Of a stretch of DNA of 64,000 nucleotides, positions 1-6,358 are shown piece by piece. The stretch is from Streptococcus downei MFe28 (lineage in GTDB: Bacteria > Bacillota > Bacilli > Lactobacillales > Streptococcaceae). Position numbers and translations under genes: made by a program. Below the pieces are notes generated by a model. That model was not told the origin of the DNA and searched no databases. It saw only the letters and a list, made by a program, of their open reading frames with translations. Within the stretch, counting starts at the first letter, position 1. Each line of letters starts with the position of its first letter. Where the stretch lies: the NCBI RefSeq assembly GCF_900459175.1, contig NZ_UHFA01000002.1:868001-932000 (forward strand), read 5' to 3'.

Positions 1-2
1 AC

Positions 3-443
3 TATCCCAATAAAGAGACCATTTTTGAGGATGTTCTCCAAGGACGGGGCTGGGTTGGCCTCCAAGATGGTCAACTGTTGGCCTACGCTGCTGTGATTGA
101 TGGCCATGAACCAGCCTATGATGCCATCTACGATGGCAAGTGGGATCACAATAATCATCGCTATCTCACCTTTCATCGCCTGGCCCTAGCAGACTCTGCC
201 CGAGGTCAGGGGCTAGCGCTGACCTTCTTGCAGGGCTTGATTGAAGGCCACGATGGCCCGGATTTTCGTTGTGATACCCACGAAAAAAATAAGGCCATGC
301 AACATATTTTAGAAAAACTAGGCTTTCACTACTGTGGCAAGGTCGTCTACGAAGGCGAACGCTTAGCCTACCAAAAAATCAAATCCAAGGCCGAAAAAGG
401 CTTCTATCAAGAAGTGGATGAGGCCGACCACCACGCCATCTAA
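3..443 (+). CDS. GNAT family N-acetyltransferase (5' end outside window)
   Basis: The reading frame is open from the first bases of the window, so the true start lies upstream. The visible 146 codons contain the acetyl-CoA binding core of the GNAT fold: a beta strand around TFHRLALAD, then the pyrophosphate-binding stretch SARGQGLALTFLQGL (Q/RxxGxG/A type), followed by the late NKAMQHILEKLGFHYCG segment in which the side of the acetyl-CoA pocket and the bulge motif are usually found. The likely activity is transfer of acetyl from acetyl-CoA to a small-molecule or protein amine; the acceptor cannot be told from the sequence. A hairpin terminator follows closely, so this is the last gene of its transcript. 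Assignment to the superfamily is firm. Confidence 0.85.
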   Translation, partial: YPNKETIFEDVLQGRGWVGLQDGQLLAYAAVIDGHEPAYDAIYDGKWDHNNHRYLTFHRLALADSARGQGLALTFLQGLIEGHDGPDFRCDTHEKNKAMQHILEKLGFHYCGKVVYEGERLAYQKIKSKAEKGFYQEVDEADHHAI

Positions 444-450
444 TCAGGCA

Positions 451-489
451 GAAATAGCTATCCAATTCCAAATGAGGATAGCTATTTTC
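451..489 (+). terminator. Rho-independent terminator after GNAT gene
   Basis: A 12-bp perfect stem (AAATAGCTATCC at 452-463 pairing with GGATAGCTATTT at about 476-487) with a 12-base loop and a short T-rich end follows the stop codon by 8 bases. Confidence 0.8.
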
Positions 490-578
490 ATAGAATTCTA
501 GATAAGCATCAAAACTGAAAGTCTATTTAAGGAAAATCAATTGTTTTTGGAATTAAGTCTAACGAAGTGAGGAAAACC

Positions 579-717
579 TGATATTTTCGCCGTAGTGGCA
601 TTATTAGCAACAAAAGTCTTGTTGCTAATAACGGATTTTTTGAGACCTTAGGCTCAAAAAATAGGAATGGAACGCCAATGGCGGTCGCTTCCGTCCGCAC
701 TACCTCAGAAAATATCA
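579..717. repeat. Palindromic MITE-like repeat, family 2, short copy
   Basis: The 331 bases between the GNAT terminator and serA hold one structured element. It is bounded by the inverted repeat TGATATTTTC (579-588) and GAAAATATCA (708-717). Inside are a 14-bp hairpin (600-613 with 620-633), a terminator-like hairpin TTTTTTGAG..CTCAAAAAA around 636-661, and a final block ending CGTCCGCACTAC. The same order of blocks recurs at 45454-45719. The short reading frame on the minus strand (527-718) is a by-product of the palindromes. Whether the RNA or the DNA form matters is unknown. Confidence 0.7.
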
Positions 718-774
718 AAAAATGACTTTTGATTTTTAATAAGTGTAGAATTTTTCAATTAAAAAGGAGAAAAT

Positions 775-1956
775 ATGGTTTATAGTGTCAAAACCTTTAA
801 CAATATTAATCAACTGGGCCTCAAGGAATTGGGCAATAAGTTTCAGGTAGACGGTGATTTGGCAGAAAATCCCGATGCCTTTATTATCCGCAGTCAAAAC
901 CTGCACAATACTGACTTCCCAAGCAACCTCAAGGCCATTGCCCGTGCTGGCGCAGGGACCAACAATATCCCTATTGATGAGGCGACCCAAAAAGGGATTG
1001 TCGTCTTCAATACCCCAGGAGCCAATGCCAACGCCGTTAAGGAAGCGGTGACGGCTTCCTTACTCTTGTCAGCCCGTGATTATATCGCTGCCAACGCCTG
1101 GGTCAACGGACTTTCTGGTGATGATGTGGCTAAGCAGGTCGAAGCAGGCAAGAAGCAGTTTGCTGGAAGTGAAATCCGTGGCAAGACCTTGGGTGTTATC
1201 GGTCTCGGTGCTATCGGAGCTCGGATTGCCAATGATGCCCGCCGTCTAGGTATGTCGGTTATGGGTTACGACCCCTATGTCTCTATTGAAGCAGCCTGGA
1301 ATATTTCCCACCATGTCAAACGGGTGCAAGACATCAAGGAAATCTTTGCCAATGCCGACTACATTACCATTCACGTGCCCTTGACGGATGCTACCCGTGA
1401 GACCTTTAATGCTGAGGCTTTTGCCCTGATGAATAAGGGCACCACCGTCATCAACTTTGCTCGGGGTGAATTGGTCAACCATCAAGACCTTTTTGAAGCC
1501 ATTGAGACGGGCGTGGTCAAACGTTATATTACCGACTTTGCTAGCCAGGACCTTCTCAATAAGGACGGTATCACCGTTTTCCCACATGTCGGCGGTTCGA
1601 CAGCCGAAGCCGAGCTCAACTGTGCCAAGATGGCCAGTCAGGAAATTCGTCAGTTCATGGAAACAGGCGAAATCACCAACTCGGTCAATTTCCCCAATAT
1701 GCACCAAGCCTTAGAAGCTCCATATCGCATTACCTTGATTAACCGCAATGTCCCAAATATCGTCGCTCGGATTTCAACAGCGGTTTCTGAGGCCAATATT
1801 AATATTGCCAATATCCTTAACCGCTCCAAGGGCGACTACGCCTATACCCTCTTGGACTTGGATGAAACAGATAAAGATAAGATTGATGCCTTGGTGGCAG
1901 CCTTTGAGGCTAGTGAGAACATCATCAAGGTTCGCTTGATTCAAGCTCATAAATAG
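775..1956 (+). CDS. serA: D-3-phosphoglycerate dehydrogenase
   Basis: This 393-residue protein is the short, ACT-domain form of 3-phosphoglycerate dehydrogenase, the first enzyme of serine biosynthesis (3-phosphoglycerate + NAD to 3-phosphohydroxypyruvate). The substrate-binding part carries RAGAGTNNIPID (about 58-69). The Rossmann fold shows GVIGLGAIG (140-148), and the acidic residue ending the second strand is the D of MGYDPY. The active-site region has the NFARGELV loop with the catalytic Arg and FPHVGGST with the catalytic His. A C-terminal ACT domain from about residue 320 (IVARISTAVSEANINIANI) suggests serine feedback. The start ATG follows AAAAAGGAGAAAAT. The gene stands alone between a repeat and its own terminator. 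In many streptococci serA follows serC; that partner would be upstream of the window or absent. Confidence 0.93.
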   Translation: MVYSVKTFNNINQLGLKELGNKFQVDGDLAENPDAFIIRSQNLHNTDFPSNLKAIARAGAGTNNIPIDEATQKGIVVFNTPGANANAVKEAVTASLLLSARDYIAANAWVNGLSGDDVAKQVEAGKKQFAGSEIRGKTLGVIGLGAIGARIANDARRLGMSVMGYDPYVSIEAAWNISHHVKRVQDIKEIFANADYITIHVPLTDATRETFNAEAFALMNKGTTVINFARGELVNHQDLFEAIETGVVKRYITDFASQDLLNKDGITVFPHVGGSTAEAELNCAKMASQEIRQFMETGEITNSVNFPNMHQALEAPYRITLINRNVPNIVARISTAVSEANINIANILNRSKGDYAYTLLDLDETDKDKIDALVAAFEASENIIKVRLIQAHK

Positions 1957-1959
1957 CGT

Positions 1960-1992
1960 AAAAAGCAGCATCCCCACAAAGATGCTGTTTTT
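1960..1992 (+). terminator. Rho-independent terminator after serA
   Basis: AAAAAGCAGCATC pairs with GATGCTGTTTTT across an 8-base loop, just after the serA stop codon. Confidence 0.88.
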
Positions 1993-2024
1993 GATACAAT
2001 AGGAAAGAATAAGGAGGATACGCC

Positions 2025-2258
2025 ATGGATAAACAAGCACTAAAAGACTATCAGAAAGACTTGGGGCAACGCTTTTACGCTTTTGGTTTTAGGGTGGCGC
2101 AAGGGACTGGCGCTATCGGAGCGACCGTCTTATATGTGGACAGGGAAACGGGTATTGAATATCTATTTGTTGGCATGGGTGGCGGTAGCCTAACCCCACT
2201 CATCAATCCTGATGGAACCCCTAAAATCAATGAAAAGTGGCGCAATGGGGAGCTATGA
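2025..2258 (+). CDS. DUF6440 family small protein
   Basis: A 77-residue protein with the family signature: a basic N-terminal helix, then RETGIEYLFVGMGGGSLTPLINPDGTPK, in which the GGGSLTPL-x2-PDGTP block is diagnostic. No catalytic residues or membrane segments are evident. Homologues are sometimes mislabelled as xylosidases, which the size does not allow. It starts at ATG behind a strong AAGGAGG. Its stop codon TGA overlaps the ATG of ogt (ATGA), so the two are almost certainly translationally coupled. Its role is unknown; coupling to a DNA-repair gene is only circumstantial. Confidence 0.75.
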   Translation: MDKQALKDYQKDLGQRFYAFGFRVAQGTGAIGATVLYVDRETGIEYLFVGMGGGSLTPLINPDGTPKINEKWRNGEL

Positions 2259-2740
2259 TTTATAAGCAAATCTACCAGTCACCTCTGGGGCCAATCTCCC
2301 TGCTAGCTGATGAAGAGCACCTTCTTGGCTGCTGGTTTTTGGGGCAGAAGTATTTTGAGCGAGACTTTGAAGCGGAGACGGTGCTTGAGAAAAAGTCAAC
2401 GATTCTAGACCATGCCCAAGCTTGGCTGGATGCCTATTTTTCTGGTAAAAATCCCCGGCCCGCTGATTACCTGGCTCCGAATGGGACGGCTTTTCAAGAG
2501 CGGGTTTGGCAGGTTCTCAAGACCATTCCGGCTGGTTCCAGTCTGACCTACGGCCAGATTGCTAGGATAGTAGACTGTCGGTCTGCCCAAGCCGTTGGCT
2601 CCGCCGTCGGAAAAAATCCCATCAGTATTTTTATCCCCTGCCACCGTGTTCTAGGCAGCCAAGGCCAGCTGACTGGCTATGCTGCTGGGCTGGACAAGAA
2701 GGCCTGGTTGCTACGACACGAAGGACTGACAATTAAATAA
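2255..2740 (+). CDS. ogt: Methylated-DNA--protein-cysteine S-methyltransferase
   Basis: This 161-residue protein repairs O6-alkylguanine (and O4-alkylthymine) by moving the alkyl group to its own cysteine, which inactivates it. The active-site motif IPCHRV is present with Cys129. The helix-turn-helix that enters the minor groove is TYGQIARIVDCRSAQAVGSAVGKNP (about 98-122), including the arginine-finger region. I chose ATG at 2255 rather than an upstream GTG (2237) because GGGGAG sits five bases before it and because it overlaps the previous stop as ATGA. The length is normal for the single-domain form without the Ada methylphosphotriester domain. Confidence 0.93.
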   Translation: MIYKQIYQSPLGPISLLADEEHLLGCWFLGQKYFERDFEAETVLEKKSTILDHAQAWLDAYFSGKNPRPADYLAPNGTAFQERVWQVLKTIPAGSSLTYGQIARIVDCRSAQAVGSAVGKNPISIFIPCHRVLGSQGQLTGYAAGLDKKAWLLRHEGLTIK

Positions 2741-2793
2741 AGAAATTAAGCGACAGCCAGATAATAGAGCCGATAATGCTCGATTGTCTGACT

Positions 2794-2862
2794 TAGTAAA
2801 AAGTTTAGGCAAGCCACATCAGTGCTTGCCGTAGGAAATAGAGGCATTTTAATGGCCTATTT
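2794..2862. repeat. Short dispersed repeat with two hairpins (copy 1)
   Basis: About 69 bp align at roughly 80% identity by eye with 63540-63607. This copy contains GGCAAGC..GCTTGCC and GGAAATAG..CTATTTCC stems. It lies in the 263-base gap between ogt and the ArsC/Spx-family gene; nothing else is apparent there. Confidence 0.45.
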
Positions 2863-3003
2863 CCTTAACTGATTGAAACTGAACTCGGCTACACCACTGT
2901 GGAAAAAGACAAATCCGTCTTGAAGCTTGATTAGCTTCTGCGACTGATTTCCTATTTTTCTTTGTGGTGCTTAACGCCTCTGTATCTTATGAAAGGAAAG
3001 AAA

Positions 3004-3360
3004 ATGTTCACCTTTTACCATTATCCAAAATGCACAACCTGCCAAAGAGCCAAGAAGGAGCTTGACCAATTAGGTATCAGCTACCAGGCCATTGACCTCA
3101 AAGAAAATCCACCGACGGCCAAAATCTTAGGTGAGCTCCTAGATTCGTCTGATTATAGTCTTAAACAGCTCTTTAACACCAGCGGCAACAGCTATCGGGC
3201 CCTTGGTCTCAAAGATAAATTTGCCAGTCTGACCAGGGAAGAAGCCCTGAACCTCCTAGCTGCCGATGGCATGCTCATCAAGCGTCCCCTCCTGGTCAAG
3301 GATGGTAAACTCCTCCAAGTTGGCCATCGGAAGTCGTATAGGGAGTTGGGGTTGAAATAA
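3004..3360 (+). CDS. ArsC/Spx-family thioredoxin-fold protein
   Basis: A 118-residue protein with the N-terminal CxxC (Cys10, Cys13 in YHYPKCTTCQRAKKEL), the conserved DLKENPP strand-turn, and the C-terminal RPLLVKDGKLLQVGH block typical of the ArsC/Spx superfamily. It resembles the YusI-type arsenate-reductase-like proteins more than the global regulator Spx. In Spx the last part differs and CxxC acts as a redox switch. The N-terminal extension of the open frame is ignored because AAGGAAAG lies just before the ATG at 3004. A reductase acting with glutaredoxin-like chemistry is possible; the substrate is unknown. A degenerate second copy of its 3' end lies 190 bases downstream. Confidence 0.8.
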   Translation: MFTFYHYPKCTTCQRAKKELDQLGISYQAIDLKENPPTAKILGELLDSSDYSLKQLFNTSGNSYRALGLKDKFASLTREEALNLLAADGMLIKRPLLVKDGKLLQVGHRKSYRELGLK

Positions 3361-3365
3361 ATAAG

Positions 3366-3395
3366 CCCATCTCGGCTAAACTGAGATGGGTATTT
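3366..3395 (+). terminator. Terminator after ArsC/Spx-family gene
   Basis: CCCATCTC pairs with GAGATGGG, followed by TATTT. The T-tract is weak because the IS982 remnant begins there. Confidence 0.65.
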
Positions 3396-3453
3396 ACCCG
3401 TTGTGCCAGTTAATCAGGCATAAACCTTAGAATATTTCAAACTCAGCCCAAAT
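3395..3453. mobile_element. IS982-family end remnant
   Basis: TACCCGTTGTGCCAGTTAATC and the next ~40 bases match, with a few changes, the left end of the IS982-family element at 26749 onward, including the part encoding the transposase C-terminus. Homology stops near 3453. It is a solo end of a deleted element, sitting between the ArsC/Spx-family gene and a broken duplicate of its 3' end. Confidence 0.75.
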
Positions 3454-3547
3454 TGGGGCAGGAATTTTTAATAGCTTTTAGCAAAATGAGGCGAGAAGCG
3501 ATATAAGGGTCGCGTTATTAATGCGGTTAAGGCCAAGGTCTGGCTTA

Positions 3548-3648
3548 GACCTCCTAGTAGCCGATGGCGTGGTTCCCTCCTAGTTAAGGACGGCAACCTC
3601 CTGCAAGTCGGACATCGTAAGTCTTATAAGGAGTTGGAACTAAATTAA
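3548..3648 (+). pseudogene. 3' fragment of a second ArsC/Spx-family gene
   Basis: The last ~30 codons read SLLVKDGNLLQVGHRKSYKELELN and align with the end of the intact gene at 3004-3360, ending in a proper TAA. Relative to the intact gene about ten bases are missing after GCCGATGGC, which shifts the frame, and the 5' two thirds are absent. It is a relic of either a tandem duplication or a second paralogue destroyed along with the neighbouring IS. The rest of the 3361-3760 gap shows only the mutR promoter region. Confidence 0.75.
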
Positions 3649-3760
3649 ATTTTTAGAATTAGTACGCGTTATTATCTTTTTCTAAGTTTTTATATTACCT
3701 TAGTTACAAACCTGAAAAATATGATACGATTGTTCTAATGAATAGTTAGGAGGAACTATA

Positions 3761-4624
3761 ATGCTTGGCAAATCACTTGAACTAGGTGAACTTTATAGAG
3801 AATTACGGATAGCTAGAGGGTTAAAGCAAAGAGATGTTGCTAGGGATAATTTATCTGTCTCCCAATTATCAAAGTTTGAAAACGGACAGTCTATGTTAGC
3901 AGCTGACAAACTTCTTTTAGCTATCCAGGGAATTCATATGACTTTCTCCGAGTTCAGCTATGCATTGACTCAATATCAGGAATCTGATTTATTTAAAATG
4001 GGTAAGAAACTAGTGGAGTTTCAGGCTAAAAAGGATATTGATAGCTTAAAGAAAATTTTAGCAGACTATCACAATGAAGAGACTTACGAGGTCTATAATC
4101 AACTTAACAGACTAGTTATTAAAGCTACTATCTATAGTTTAGATTCTAATTTAGAAATTACTAGCGAAGAAAAGGAATTTCTAACTTCGTACCTCTATGC
4201 TATCGAAGAGTGGACGGAGTATGAACTCTATCTTTTTGGTAATACCCTATTTATCTTATCGGATGATGATTTGATCTTCTTAGGTAAAGCATTTGTCGAA
4301 CGAGATGAATTATATAGAGAGCTTCCGGAGCATAAGAAGAGGGCTGAGCTTGTCTTAATCAATCTTATTTTAATTTTGGTAGAACATCGTAATATTTACC
4401 ATGCTTCTTACTTTATTGAAAAACTTGAAGCACTATTATCTTATCAAGATATGTTTGCTAGGGTAGTCTTGATTTTTTTAAAAAAATTAATGAACTATAT
4501 TAAGGGTGAAACAACCGATTTATCAGAGGTAGAGGCTTATATTAGTCTGGTTGAAAGTTTTGATAATCCTATACTGGTCATGTTTTTGAGGATGAATTTG
4601 AAACAGATTATAAAAGAAAATTAG
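3761..4624 (+). CDS. mutR: Rgg/MutR-family transcriptional regulator
   Basis: A 287-residue protein of the Rgg/GadR/MutR family. The N-terminal helix-turn-helix (residues about 8-62) contains the family hallmark RELRIARGLKQRDVARDNLSVSQLSKFENGQS. The remaining ~220 residues form the all-helical repeat domain that in characterised Rgg proteins binds a short hydrophobic peptide pheromone. The start ATG is preceded by TTAGGAGGA. It is placed exactly where mutR sits in the mutacin II locus (mutR-mutA-mutM-mutT-mutFEG), so control of the precursor gene downstream is the obvious role. A divergent 20-codon hydrophobic peptide gene and a 14-bp inverted repeat lie between it and mutA. Family assignment is firm; the named symbol rests on position. 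Confidence 0.88.
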   Translation: MLGKSLELGELYRELRIARGLKQRDVARDNLSVSQLSKFENGQSMLAADKLLLAIQGIHMTFSEFSYALTQYQESDLFKMGKKLVEFQAKKDIDSLKKILADYHNEETYEVYNQLNRLVIKATIYSLDSNLEITSEEKEFLTSYLYAIEEWTEYELYLFGNTLFILSDDDLIFLGKAFVERDELYRELPEHKKRAELVLINLILILVEHRNIYHASYFIEKLEALLSYQDMFARVVLIFLKKLMNYIKGETTDLSEVEAYISLVESFDNPILVMFLRMNLKQIIKEN

Positions 4625-4636
4625 TTTAAAAAAAGA

Positions 4637-4670
4637 AAGGAGCTCTGAGTGTTGACCCAGAGCTCCTTTT
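4637..4670. terminator. Bidirectional terminator between mutR and the peptide gene
   Basis: AAGGAGCTCTG (4637-4647) pairs perfectly with CAGAGCTCCTT (4658-4668). A T-run follows on both strands (TTTT on plus; CTTTCTTTTTTT on minus), so it can end both mutR and the convergent small peptide gene. Confidence 0.85.
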
Positions 4671-4717
4671 GGGAGAAGTGAAACAAGAAAGTAAAGTATT
4701 ATCTTTCGCTTTCTTGA

Positions 4718-4780
4718 TTATAGGAATGGTAACAACAAAAAAGGAAAACACGACAAAAGCGTAATTAGTTTTTTAAGCAT
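4718..4780 (-). CDS. Putative short hydrophobic peptide (Rgg pheromone precursor)
   Basis: A 20-codon frame reads MLKKLITLLSCFPFLLLPFL. It starts with ATG ten bases after a perfect AAGGAGG, and an AT-rich promoter-like stretch (TAAAATATAAAAT) lies upstream. The composition, a positively charged start and then an almost wholly hydrophobic tail, is that of the short hydrophobic peptides (SHP) and SIP-type leaderless pheromones sensed by Rgg proteins. These peptide genes are characteristically unannotated and lie next to their rgg, facing or opposite to it. Here the gene converges on mutR and diverges from mutA, with a shared terminator. The active peptide would probably be the C-terminal ~8 residues. 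The ORF and ribosome binding site are seen directly; the pheromone role is inference. Confidence 0.7.
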   Translation of the reverse strand: MLKKLITLLSCFPFLLLPFL

Positions 4781-4837
4781 ATTAATTTATCCTCCTTATC
4801 TTTATTTTATATTTTACTAGTAAAAAGGAGTAAAATG

Positions 4838-4893
4838 AGAAATTCGCAAATATGAAAATAATAATTTAAAAAAAGTCAGATTTGCGAATTTCT
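4838..4893. promoter_or_regulatory. 14-bp inverted repeat between peptide gene and mutA
   Basis: AGAAATTCGCAAAT (4838-4851) is repeated inverted as ATTTGCGAATTTCT (4880-4893), a perfect match with a 28-base AT-rich spacer. It lies upstream of the likely mutA promoter (extended -10-like TGTAAAAT at 4925-4932) and upstream of the divergent peptide gene. It is a good candidate for the MutR binding region controlling both directions. A weaker alternative is that the two arms fold as an RNA hairpin. Confidence 0.6.
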
Positions 4894-4977
4894 AAAAAGT
4901 AATAAACATGGTGACATACTATTCATGTAAAATATTTGATCAAAATTTTACACTTTAAACATTATAGGTATTTTATC

Positions 4978-5139
4978 GTGGAAAATTTAAACCATAATGC
5001 AGTGATATCTTTGAATGAAGTTTCTGATTCTGAATTAGATACTATTTTTGGGGGTAGTCGTTGGTGGCAAGGCGTTGTACCAACGGTTTCACATGAATGT
5101 AATATGAATTCATTCCAACATGTTTTCACATGTTGTTAA
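4978..5139 (+). CDS. mutA: Mutacin II-like lantibiotic precursor
   Basis: The 53-residue precursor has a 26-residue leader (LNEVSDSELDTIFGG end) and a 27-residue core beginning SRWWQGVVPTVSHEC and ending QHVFTCC. From memory, mutacin II is NRWWQGVVPTVSYEC...NSWQHVFTCC, so the core differs at only about four positions. All ring-forming residues of the lacticin 481 group (Thr10, Ser12, Cys15, Ser19, Thr25, Cys26, Cys27) are kept. The double glycine is the LanT cleavage site. I chose GTG at 4978 because it gives the family leader length; an in-frame TTG at 4936 would add 14 residues. Only AGG is visible as ribosome binding site, nine bases upstream. Expected target: the cell envelope of Gram-positive rivals, after export. 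Confidence 0.9.
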   Translation: MENLNHNAVISLNEVSDSELDTIFGGSRWWQGVVPTVSHECNMNSFQHVFTCC

Positions 5140-5157
5140 TGAATTAAAAATTCAACT

Positions 5158-5204
5158 GCACCCCAAAAGTTAGATAAAGCATCTAACAATTGGGGTGCTT
5201 TCTT
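5158..5204 (+). terminator. Attenuator-like terminator downstream of mutA
   Basis: GCACCCCAA...TTAGAT pairs with ATCTAA...TTGGGGTGC, followed by TTTCTT. Such a partial terminator between precursor and processing genes is usual in lantibiotic operons and would make mutA mRNA more abundant than the downstream genes. The following 128 bases up to the next gene show no other feature. Confidence 0.75.
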
Positions 5205-5332
5205 ATAAAATTAAATTACAATGATAAGTTGAAATCCTATTAACCCAAAAGAGAAGTAATGGGTCTCGTACAGAAACTGATTGTGGGGTTCTTCGCCCAC
5301 TAGGGTGATTTCCAATAAAAAAGGAGAAATTT

Positions 5333-6358
5333 ATGAATACCTCGTTATTTCCTGAATTCTTATCTTACATAAAAGAAAATGATTTGATTATAAAAAAGTC
5401 AATGTCCTTTTATAGTGAAGATTTTATTGATTTAAGTATTTTTAAATTGTTCGCTAAGGCTCTTGTTTACTTAATAAATGAAAAACGAGAAAACCAATCT
5501 TTAATCGGACTAACCCTGGAGGAAAGATATAAGTATTTCACTAAGCACTATGTGCTTACTGGAATAATATTAGATGAAATTCGTACTAAATTTCCTAATA
5601 TTCATAATTCATTTGATTACTACATACTTAAAACAAAAAATGTCTCATTTAGTTACTATGGAAATAAGCAAGTAATTAAAGACTTTAATTTAACTATCCG
5701 ACCAGGTGAAAAAATTGTCATTTTAGGTGAATCAGGGTCTGGCAAGACCACCTTACTTAATGTTCTCTTAGGCTTGTACAACTACCAAGGGGATATATAT
5801 TACGGGATTAAAGATTTTAGGAAGAAACTTGGTGTTGTTACTCAAAATATGAATTTAACTAGCGGTCCACTTATTAAAAATTTAATTGGTAACTCAAAAA
5901 TTGCTCCTAAGGTTTTAAACGAGGTGACTGATGCTATAAACGCAGTTAATATGACGGAAACTATTGATCAATTACCAAAAAAGATTTTTTCAAATCTTTT
6001 CCAGAATGGGAAGAATCTCTCTGGTGGACAAATTCAAAGATTATTAGTTGCTAAATCCCTTCTAAATGATAGTAAATTGCTAGTTTGGGATGAACCATTC
6101 AGTAATTTGGATAATCTTAACCGAGAAAAAATTTACAATAATATCCTGAATTCGTCACTATATAATGATAAAACCTTAATTTTATCTAGCCATCATACTG
6201 ATTGTGTTAAATATATGGATCGGATTATATTCATTCATTCAAATGGTCAAATAGATATTGGAAGTGATGAAGAATTAAGGAATAACAATCTTGAGTATAA
6301 ACAATTTATTGGTATTAACAAAGGAGAAAATAATGACAAAACCAATATTATCAATTAA
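5333..6358 (+). pseudogene. Apparent lanM-lanT deletion fusion (ATPase domain remains)
   Basis: The 341-codon frame starts exactly where mutM should start, with a strong AAAAAAGGAGAAATTT. Residues ~1-95 are hydrophilic and helical (LTLEERYKYF..., then ILDEIRTKFPNI) and look like the beginning of a class II LanM dehydratase. From about residue 100 it becomes the nucleotide-binding domain of a LanT exporter: GESGSGKTT Walker A, LSGGQIQR signature, LLVWDEPF Walker B, and the H-loop SSHHTD. The C39 peptidase, the six membrane helices and nearly all of LanM are missing. The simplest reading is one in-frame deletion of roughly 4 kb joining mutM to mutT. The 3' end overlaps mutF by 26 bases. The product could at most be a soluble ATPase fragment. 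The ABC part is certain; the LanM origin of the N-terminus is likely but unproved. Confidence 0.75.

Noticed and set aside
527..718. 63-codon minus-strand frame upstream of serA
   Set aside because: It lies within the palindromic family 2 repeat and has no ribosome binding site.
4936..4977. TTG start giving a 67-residue mutA product
   Set aside because: The extra residues are not leader-like, there is no ribosome binding site, and GTG at 4978 gives the 26-residue leader typical of MutA.
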